Program-made: the position numbers and the translations under genes
Shown here: in pieces, positions 1 through 10,000 of the stretch
Numbering within the stretch: position 1 is the first letter of the stretch
Layout: every line of letters starts with the position of its first letter
From: Vanessa cardui
Lineage: Eukaryota; Arthropoda; Insecta; Lepidoptera; Nymphalidae
Length of the DNA: 64,000 nucleotides
Assembly (NCBI RefSeq): GCF_905220365.1
Contig: NC_061135.1
Coordinates: 1,443,501 to 1,507,500 of the forward strand
Direction: 5' to 3'
The notes under the pieces: model-generated
The model's input: the letters and a program-made list of their open reading frames with translations, nothing else
Database searches by the model: none
Told to the model about the DNA's origin: nothing

Positions 1-690
1 TGAACATGACAGTTACACAGCATGTTAATAACAAGCGTTTTGAAATACATTATTCTATCTCTTGATCAATGAGTAGGGAGTAGGAAAGGGACAAGAGATA
101 TAGATGGATTTAATTTGCTGACCCTACCAATGTCTACGGGCCGAGGTGACGTTTGCATTCTAAGTATGAACATGACAGTTACACAGCATGTTAATAACAA
201 GCGTTTTGAAATACATTATTCTATCTCTTGATCAATGAGTAGGGAGTAGGAAAGGGACAAGAGATATAGATGGATTTAATTTGCTGACCCTACCAATGTC
301 TACGGGCCGAGGTGACATTTGCATTCTAAGTATGAATAGAAAAAAAAATAACCTGCGCAGATGTAGGAATACCGTGTAGCAGAGCTTCCATCTATGTAGT
401 TTAATAATAAATTATTAAACTACATAGATGGAACGCCACCACTGACAGATGGAACGCCACCACTGACAGTTACACAGCATGTTAATAACAAGCGTTTTTA
501 AATGCTTTATTCAACCTCTTGATCAATGAGTAGGGAGTACGAAAGGGACAAGAGATATATATGGATTTAATTTGCTGACCCTACCAATGTCTACGGGCCG
601 AGGTGACGTTTGCATTCTAAGTATGAATAGAAAAAAAAAAAACAACCTGCGCAGATGTAGGAAGGCCGTGTAGCAGAGCTTTCGGAACTC
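1..690. repeat. Three-copy tandem repeat of VPS34 intron plus exon 16 tail
   Basis: A 166-base stretch at 1-166 repeats from 167 and again from about 465. Copies two and three continue through the intron start into the exon 16 donor and exon tail (353-387 and 647 onward). Copy two's exon fragment differs from the real exon in about two bases. Between copies two and three lie a palindrome and a 21-base direct repeat. Confidence 0.88.
388..431. repeat. Perfect 20-base inverted repeat with 4-base loop
   Basis: Arms at 388-407 and 412-431 are exact reverse complements around TAAA. It is followed by two copies of a 21-base direct repeat containing GGAACGCCACCACTGACA (428-470). It separates tandem copies two and three. 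Confidence 0.85.
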
Positions 691-1099
691 GTGGTAGAGC
701 TCGGAGTGCACGCCGCCCATAGCTTCCACCATCTCCTTGCTGAGCTTCATGGGTGGGGGCAGCGGCTTGGGGTCGCGGCCCAGGATGTAGCCGAAGTCTA
801 TGTGGAACAGAGCGCCGGATCGCGTCAGCAGCAGGTTGTCAAGATGGCGGTCGCCCACGCCCAGCAGGTACGTGATGACGCAGTAGCCGGCGCAGCTGCG
901 GATGTACGTGTCCATTGTCTCCGGTTTGATGCCGTACGGCGCGCCCGGGCAGCCGGCGTGCTTGCGCAGAAAGTTCTGGATGCTTCCCTCAGCAGCCAGC
1001 GCCTCAGCCACCGTCACTGACTCGACGAACTGCAGGAAGCCGTGCCGCGAGCTCGTGGCCAGCACCTTGTACGGCGTCAGCTTCAAATCCAGGTTCTCC
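647..1099 (-). CDS. Vps34: VPS34 exon 16 (kinase catalytic core)
   Basis: 151 codons from ENLDLKLTPYKVLATSSRHG to CYTAFLHLR, with the catalytic GVGDRHLDNLLL loop, HIDFGYILGRDPKPLPPPMK activation loop and SCAGYCVITYLLG. The donor CGCAG|GTTGTT is weak and runs into a T tract. The tail of this exon (35 bases) is duplicated at 353-387. The remaining kinase-tail exon is not in the window. A SINE ends only a few bases upstream of its acceptor. Confidence 0.96.
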
Positions 1100-4000
1100 C
1101 TGCGATAAGGCTCATCATCAACATCATCAACAGCCTGTAAATTCCCACTGCTGGGCTAAAGGCCTCCTCTCCCTTCGAGGAGAAGGTTTGGAACATATTC
1201 CACCACGCTGTTCCAATGCGTGTTGGTGGAATACACATGTGGCAGAATTTCTATGAAATTTGTCACATGCAGGTTTCCTCGCGATGTTTTCCTTCACCGC
1301 TGAGTACGAGATGAATTATAAAGACAAATTAAGCACATGAATCAGCGGTGCTTGCCTGGGTTTGAACCCGCAACCATCGGTTAAGATGCACGCGTTCTAA
1401 CCACTGGGCCATCTCGACTCGAATTAGTAGAACGTGAGCCTTATCTTATGTCGTGTCCTCTCCTTAATGGAAGAGGAGGCCTTATCTTAGCAGTGGGAAA
1501 TGTACAGGCTGTTACTTTACTTTTTCTACATATTCGTACTGGTGTGGACGTTTGTCCATCGACTCGTCAGTCGACCTACCTTCTGAGCAACTTGTCCATG
1601 AGCGTGATCATCTGCAGAATGAGCTGGTCCTGGCGCAAGTCGTCTCCGTGCTTGAAGATGGCCTCGTACTCGGAGCCCTCGGTCGTGAGGAACGTCAGCT
1701 TGCACGGCATCAGAGCCGATTTGAAGAGGCTCGCCTTCTTAGCGACTATTCCCTGCGAATTTCATAAAGAAATTATAAAATGAAAGTGAAACTATTTATA
1801 ACGGATGAATCGCGTATATTAATTATTTTTAAACATCCCGACGTTTCGAGCACTTTACAGTGTTCGTGGTCACGGGCAGACCCGTGATAAATAGTTTTAT
1901 TTAAATGTGTAATCATCGCGAAAATTTAAGACAACATTAAAATGAAAGTGTCAATACTAGATCACTCGGATCGCAATTCACCAAAAACCACAGCACAAAA
2001 GATAACGTAGTTCAGAATACCAAAGGGGTTGTCCATTAATCACGTGAGGCTTGAAAGGGGGGGAGGGGTTTGATAAAAATCACGAAAATAACACAAGGGG
2101 GAGAAGGGGGGTGTAGTAAGATATCTCGTGTATTTATTTTTTCGTCTAATGCGCGATAATAATTTTTAAACAAATATGATCCTTAATTTCAGAATAAAAT
2201 AAGATTATAGTTTATACCTGTATTTAAATTAAGATAATATTCAGATAATTTTAAGATTCGTTGTAGGTACTAAAAATACACGTGATGTTGAGAAGGGGGA
2301 GGGGGTTGGTCTTAAACCTCACTACGTATCACCAATGGGGGAGGGGGGGTTAAAAAATGCTAAAAAAAAGATCACGTGATTAATGGACAACCCCAAAGTG
2401 ACTACATATTAGACGAATGAAGAGATAACGTAGTTTAGTTTATTCTTTTATTGTACACCACACAGTGAAATAAAAAAAATACAAATGACAAAGATATGGC
2501 CTAGATATGACAGGCGTACAATTTTGGCGACCTTATTGCTACATAGCGATCTCTTCCAGGCAACCAACAGGTGTAGGATAGGTCATAGAATATAAGGTGG
2601 GTGGTGCTCTACTAATAAATAAAATAATATGAATCTGTTAATAAAACTATGAAATAAATATAAATATAGAATACACAAATTATATATCCATTAATAAATT
2701 ATATTGTCAATACATATAAAATAAATAAATATATATATGTATATATATAAAGATGCTGATGAGCTGAGATGGCCCAGTGGTTAGAACGCGTGCATCTTAA
2801 CCGATGATTGCGGGTTCAAACCCAGGCAAGCACCACTATATATATGTGCTTAATTGTGTTTATAATTCATCTCGTGCTCGGCGGTGAAGGAAAACATCGT
2901 GAGGAAACCTGCATGTGTCTAATTTCATCGAAATTCCGCCACATGTGCATTCCACCAACCCGCATTGGAACAGCGTGGTGGAATATGTTCCAAAACCCTC
3001 TCCTTAATGGCAGAGGAGGCCTTATCTCAGCAGTGGGAAATTTACAGGCTGTTACATTTATATATAAATCTAAATACAATGAGTAAGAATATAAACGATA
3101 ATAAATTGATGACCTCCATGGTCGAGTGGTTTGTACACCGGTTTTCATGGGTACGCCACGCTGAGGTCCCGGGTTCGATTTCCGGCCGAGTCGATGTAGA
3201 TTACCATTAGTGTTCTATGTTGTCTTGGGTCTGGGTGTTTGTGGTACCGCCGTTACTTCTGATTGTCCATAACACAAGTGCTTCAGCTACTTACATTGGG
3301 ATCAGAGTAATGTATGTGATGTTGTCTCATATTATTATTATTATTATTTAAATAAACTTACTTTAATGTTGACATTCGGGTCGAGCGGGAAGGGCATGGG
3401 CTCGAAGTTTGTGAAGTTGAACTTGAAGGCGTCCGCGTCAGCCAGCAGCTGCTGCAGGCGCTCCGCCTTCCTGTTGCGGTTGCCGCTCTCGCGCGCCACC
3501 GTCTTCACCAGCCTCACCAGCCTGTCGATGAACACCTGCTGCCGCGCCAGGAACGTGCGCGTGCGCTGATGCTCCGCGTTGCCTGACAGTACAGTCTCAT
3601 TGACATATTACATATGTTATAGGTTGGCGGACGAGCATATGGGCCACCTGATGGTAAGTGGTCACCATCGCCCATAGACAATGACGCTGGAAGAAATATC
3701 GTCAATGTGCCACCAACCTTATGAACTAAGATGTTATGTCCCCTGTGCCTGTAGTTACACTGGCTCACTCACCCTTCAAACCGGAACACAACAATACTGA
3801 GTACTGTTATTTGGCGGTAGAATAACTGATGAGTGGATGGTACCTACCCAGACGGGCTTGCACAAAGCCCTACCACCAAGTAACGATGTTACACCACGAA
3901 AGTAAAGATGTGATATTTGTAACGAAGTGATGAGGTACCTGTGGCGAGGCGGTGCGAGAGCGTGCGCACGGCGCGTACCTGTGGCGAGGCGGTGCGAGAG

Positions 4001-7000
4001 CGTGCGCACGGCGCGTACCTGTGGCGAGGCGGTGCGAGAGCGTGCGCACGGCGCGTACCTGTGGCGAGGCGGTGCGAGAGCGTGCGCACGGCGGCGCGTA
4101 CCTGTGGCGAGGCGGTGCGAGAGCGTGCGCACGGCGCGTACCTGTGGCGAGGCGGTGCGAGAGCGTGCGCACGGCGCGTACCTGTGGCGAGGCGGTGCGA
4201 GAGCGTGCGCACGGCGCGTACCTGTGGCGAGGCGGTGCGAGAGCGTGCGCACGGCGGCGCGTACCTGTGGCGAGGCGGTGCGAGAGCGTGCGCACGGCGC
4301 GTACCTGTGGCGAGGCGGTGCGAGAGCGTGCGCACGGCGCGTACCTGTGGCGAGGCGGTGCGAGAGCGTGCGCACGGCGGCGCGTACCTGTGGCGAGGCG
4401 GTGTGAGAGCGTGCGCACGGCGCGTACCTGTGGCGAGGCGGTGCGAGAGCGTGCGCACGGCGCGTACCTGTGGCGAGGCGGTGCGAGAGCGTGCGCATGA
4501 CGGCGCGTACCTGTGGCGAGGCGGTGCGAGAGCGTGCGCACGGCGGCGCGTACCTGTGGCGAGGCGGTGCGAGAGCGTGCGCACGGCGGCGCGTACCTGT
4601 GGCGAGGCGGTGCGAGAGCGTGCGCACGGCGGCGCGTACCTGTGGCGAGGCGGTGCGAGAGCGTGCGCACGGCGGCGCGTACCTGTGGCGAGGCGGTGCG
4701 AGAGCGTGCGCACGGCGGCGCGTACCTGTGGCGAGGCGGTGCGAGAGCGTGCGCACGGCGGCGCGTACCTGTGGCGAGGCGGTGCGAGAGCGTGCGCACG
4801 GCGGCGCGTACCTGTGGCGAGGCGGTGCGAGAGCGTGCGCATGACGGCGCGTACCTGTGGCGAGGCGGTGCGAGAGCGTGCGCACGGCGGCGCGTACCTG
4901 TGGCGAGGCGGTGCGAGAGCGTGCGCACGGCGGCGCGTACCTGTGGCGAGGCGGTATGAGAGCGTGCGCACGGCGGCGCGTACCTGTGGCGAGGCGGTGC
5001 GAGAGCGTGCGCACGGCGGCGCGTACCTGTGGCGAGGCGGTGCGAGAGCGTGCGCATGACGGCGCGTACCTGTGGCGAGGCGGTGCGAGAGCGTGCGCAC
5101 GGCGGCGCGTACCTGTGGCGAGGCGGTGCGAGAGCGTGCGCACGGCGGCGCGTACCTGTGGCGAGGCGGTGCGAGAGCGTGCGCATGACGGCGCGTACCT
5201 GTGGCGAGGCGGTGCGAGAGCGTGCGCACGGCGCGTACCTGTGGCGAGGCGGTGCGAGAGCGTGCGCATGACGGCGCGTACCTGTGGCGAGGCGGTGCGA
5301 GAGCGTGCGCACGGCGGCGCGTACCTGTGGCGAGGCGGTGCGAGAGCGTGCGCACGGCGGCGCGTACCTGTGGCGAGGCGGTGCGAGAGCGTGCGCACGG
5401 CGGCGCGTACCTGTGGCGAGGCGGTGCGAGAGCGTGCGCACGGCGGCGCGTACCTGTGGCGAGGCGGTGCGAGAGCGTGCGCACGGCGGCGCGTACCTGT
5501 GGCGAGGCGGTGCGAGAGCGTGCGCACGGCGGCGCGTACCTGTGGCGAGGCGGTGCGAGAGCGTGCGCACGGCGGCGCGTACCTGTGGCGAGGCGGTGCG
5601 AGAGCGTGCGCACGGCGCGTACCTGTGGCGAGGCGGTGCGAGAGCGTGCGCATGACGGCGCGTACCTGTGGCGAGGCGGTGCGAGAGCGTGCGCACGGCG
5701 CGTAGCTGTGGCGAGGCGGTGCGAGAGCGTGCGCACGGCGCGTACCTGTGGCGAGGCGGTGCGAGAGCGTGCGCATGACGGCGCGTACCTGTGGCGAGGC
5801 GGTGCGAGAGCGTGCGCACGGCGCGTACCTGTGGCGAGGCGGTGCGAGAGCGTGCGCACGGCGCGTACCTGTGGCGAGGCGGTGCGAGAGCGTGCGCATG
5901 ACGGCGCGTACCTGTGGCGAGGCGGTGCGAGAGCGTGCGCACGGCGCGTACCTGTGGCGAGGCGGTGCGAGAGCGTGCGCATGACGGCGCGTACCTGTGG
6001 CGAGGCGGTGCGAGAGCGTGCGCATGACGGCGCGTACCTGTGGCGAGGCGGTGCGAGAGCGTGCGCACGGCGCGTACCTGTGGCGAGGCGGTGCGAGAGC
6101 GTGCGCACGGCGCGTACCTGTGGCGAGGCGGTGCGAGAGCGTGCGCATGACGGCGCGTACCTGTGGCGAGGCGGTGCGAGAGCGTGCGCACGGCGCGTAC
6201 CTGTGGCGAGGCGGTGCGAGAGCGTGCGCACGGCGCGTACCTGTGGCGAGGCGGTGCGAGAGCGTGCGCATGACGGCGCGTACCTGTGGCGAGGCGGTGC
6301 GAGAGCGTGCGCACGGCGCGTACCTGTGGCGAGGCGGTGCGAGAGCGTGCGCACGGCGCGTACCTGTGGCGAGGCGGTGCGAGAGCGTGCGCATGACGGC
6401 GCGTACCTGTGGCGAGGCGGTGCGAGAGCGTGCGCACGGCGCGTACCTGTGGCGAGGCGGTGCGAGAGCGTGCGCATGACGGCGCGTACCTGTGGCGAGG
6501 CGGTGCGAGAGCGTGCGCACGGCGCGTACCTGTGGCGAGGCGGTGCGAGAGCGTGCGCACGGCGCGTCCCTGTGGCGAGGCGGTGCGAGAGCGTGCGCAT
6601 GACGGCGCGTACCTGTGGCGAGGCGGTGCGAGAGCGTGCGCACGGCGCGTACCTGTGGCGAGGCGGTGCGAGAGCGTGCGCATGACGGCGCGTACCTGTG
6701 GCGAGGCGGTGCGAGAGCGTGCGCACGGCGCGTACCTGTGGCGAGGCGGTGCGAGAGCGTGCGCACGGCGGCGCGTACCTGTGGCGAGGCGGTGAGAGCG
6801 TGCGCACGGCGCGTACCTGTGGCGAGGCGGTGCGAGAGCGTGCGCATGACGGCGCGTACCTGTGGCGAGGCGGTGCGAGAGCGTGCGCATGACGGCGCGT
6901 ACCTGTGGCGAGGCGGTGCGAGAGCGTGCGCACGGCGCGTACCTGTGGCGAGGCGGTGCGAGAGCGTGCGCATGACGGCGCGTACCTGTGGCGAGGCGGT

Positions 7001-10000
7001 GCGAGAGCGTGCGCACGGCGCGTACCTGTGGCGAGGCGGTGCGAGAGCGTGCGCACGGCGGCGCGTACCTGTGGCGAGGCGGTGAGAGCGTGCGCACGGC
7101 GCGTACCTGTGGCGAGGCGGTGCGAGAGCGTGCGCACGGCGCGTACCTGTGGCGAGGCGGTGCGAGAGCGTGCGCACGGCGGCGCGTACCTGTGGCGAGG
7201 CGGTGCGAGAGCGTGCGCACGGCGGCGCGTACCTGTGGCGAGGCGGTGCGAGAGCGTGCGCACGGCGGCGCGTACCTGTGGCGAGGCGGTGCGAGAGCGT
7301 GCGCACGGCGGCGCGTACCTGTGGCGAGGCGGTGCGAGAGCGTGCGCACGGCGCGTACCTGTGGCGAGGCGGTGCGAGAGCGTGCGCATGACGGCGCGTA
7401 CCTGTGGCGAGGCGGTGCGAGAGCGTGCGCACGGCGCGTACCTGTGGCGAGGCGGTGCGAGAGCGTGCGCACGGCGCGTACCTGTGGCGAGGCGGTGCGA
7501 GAGCGTGCGCATGACGGCGCGTACCTGTGGCGAGGCGGTGCGAGAGCGTGCGCACGGCGCGTACCTGTGGCGAGGCGGTGCGAGAGCGTGCGCACGGCGC
7601 GTACCTGTGGCGAGGCGGTGCGAGAGCGTGCGCATGACGGCGCGTACCTGTGGCGAGGCGGTGCGAGAGCGTGCGCACGGCGCGTACCTGTGGCGAGGCG
7701 GTGCGAGAGCGTGCGCATGACGGCGCGTACCTGTGGCGAGGCGGTGCGAGAGCGTGCGCATGACGGCGCGTACCTGTGGCGAGGCGGTGCGAGAGCGTGC
7801 GCACGGCGCGTACCTGTGGCGAGGCGGTGCGAGAGCGTGCGCACGGCGCGTACCTGTGGCGAGGCGGTGCGAGAGCGTGCGCATGACGGCGCGTACCTGT
7901 GGCGAGGCGGTGCGAGAGCGTGCGCACGGCGCGTACCTGTGGCGAGGCGGTGCGAGAGCGTGCGCACGGCGCGTACCTGTGGCGAGGCGGTGCGAGAGCG
8001 TGCGCACGACGGCGCGTACCTGTGGCGAGGCGGTGCGAGAGCGTGCGCACGGCGCGTACCTGTGGCGAGGCGGTGCGAGAGCGTGCGCACGGCGCGTACC
8101 TGTGGCGAGGCGGTGCGAGAGCGTGCGCACGGCGCGTACCTGTGGCGAGGCGGTGCGAGAGCGTGCGCACGGCGGCGCGTACCTGTGGCGAGGCGGTGAG
8201 AGCGTGCGCACGGCGCGTACCTGTGGCGAGGCGGTGAGAGCGTGCGCACGGCGCGTACCTGTGGCGAGGCGGTGCGAGAGCGTGCGCATGACGGCGCGTA
8301 CCTGTGGCGAGGCGGTGCGAGAGCGTGCGCATGACGGCGCGTACCTGTGGCGAGGCGGTGCGAGAGCGTGCGCACGGCGCGTACCTGTGGCGAGGCGGTG
8401 CGAGAGCGTGCGCACGGCGCGTACCTGTGGCGAGGCGGTGCGAGAGCGTGCGCATGACGGCGCGTACCTGTGGCGAGGCGGTGCGAGAGCGTGCGCACGG
8501 CGCGTACCTGTGGCGAGGCGGTGCGAGAGCGTGCGCACGGCGGCGCGTACCTGTGGCGAGGCGGTGAGAGCGTGCGCACGGCGCGTACCTGTGGCGAGGC
8601 GGTGAGAGCGTGCGCACGGCGCGTACCTGTGGCGAGGCGGTGCGAGAGCGTGCGCATGACGGCGCGTACCTGTGGCGAGGCGGTGCGAGAGCGTGCGCAT
8701 GACGGCGCGTACCTGTGGCGAGGCGGTGCGAGAGCGTGCGCACGGCGCGTACCTGTGGCGAGGCGGTGCGAGAGCGTGCGCACGGCGGCGCGTACCTGTG
8801 GCGAGGCGGTGAGAGCGTGCGCACGGCGCGTACCTGTGGCGAGGCGGTGCGAGAGCGTGCGCATGACGGCGAGGTACATGCGTCGCGCGGCGAGGTCGGC
8901 GCCGCGGCCGGCCGCCTCGTCCTCGCACTCGATGAGCAGGTACCAGTACAGGTAGTTGGCGACCACGCTGTTGCTGCGCGCGCGCCGCACCAGGAAGCCG
9001 GCCAGGCTCGGCTCCTCCGACCTGCGCGGACGGACAACACGCTCTTGAAATTCATTATCAAAGGTAAAAGGTCACGACCTCCATTAAAAGCAACGGATCC
9101 CTTTCAAGACACCTAATATTCTTCTTCTTAGTTCCTGAGATTGGTGGCACATTAGTGTCCGACGGTTGTGGTGACCACTTACCATCGGGTAACATAGTAA
9201 AAAAGATTATATAATTCCGCAGCAGAGGCGTAGAATCGTACCCGTACTCGTCGTTGTCGGCGAGCGCGGCGTCGGCGCCGAGCGGCTCGTCGGCGGCGTC
9301 GGCGGAGTGGCGGCTCGTCGACGATGACGTCATCTCGCTCGCCGTCAGCACTGCAACACATGCCGGGGACGATGACGTAACGACGAATATGATCAGTATA
9401 AAACCCGATTTATTTTATTAATTTTTTTTTTCTTTTAGCGATAATAGAACAGAGTCGAGATGGCCCAGTGGTTAGGACGCGTGCATCTTAACCGATGATT
9501 ACGGGTTCAAACCCAGGCAAGCACCGCTGTTTCATGTGCTTAATTTGTCTTTATAATTCATCTCGTGCTCAGCGGTGAAGGAAAACATCGTGTGGAAACC
9601 TGCATGTGATACATTTCATAGAAATTCTACCACATGTATATTCTACCGACCCGCATTGGAAAAGCGTGGTGGAATATGTTCCAAACCTTCTCCTTAAAGG
9701 CCTCCTTTAGGCCAGCAGTGGGAATTTACAGGCTGTTGTTGTTGATATAAAAACTATGTCACATTTAGGAAAGGTTACAAATATTGTCGCGTCGTTTTTT
9801 GTTGTCTTTACTCCTGAGATATGAACAAGTTGGCTGTCGATGCAGCGTTTCATTGGAAGTTTAACTATAATTTTTTAAAGTTACTTAACTCAGTAGAAAG
9901 CTTAACTTACTTGAAGTGGAGAGGAGACTGGCCTGGCTGCCTCTTTGTCCGCTCTGCATCAGCTTGCCGTCCGAATCCGAATAAACGGGAACCTCTTTAC

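Noticed and set aside
691..1020. 109-codon plus-strand open frame opposite the VPS34 kinase exon
   Set aside because: Antisense shadow of GC-rich exon 16; no independent support.
2761..2830. tRNA genes suggested by A/B-box-like sequences (also at 3111, 9452, 20671, 46325, 50562)
   Set aside because: Each is followed by the same long SINE body and tail and cannot fold a complete cloverleaf with acceptor stem as far as I can see; they are SINE heads.
3933..8872. CRISPR-like regular repeat array
   Set aside because: Units are contiguous with no unique spacers, derive from an adjacent host exon and lie in an animal gene.
3776..9061. Three overlapping minus-strand open frames of about 1700 codons and many plus-strand frames rich in Arg/Ala
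   Set aside because: They are all produced by stop-free translation of the minisatellite. Only the exon 13 part (8834-9021) matches a known protein.
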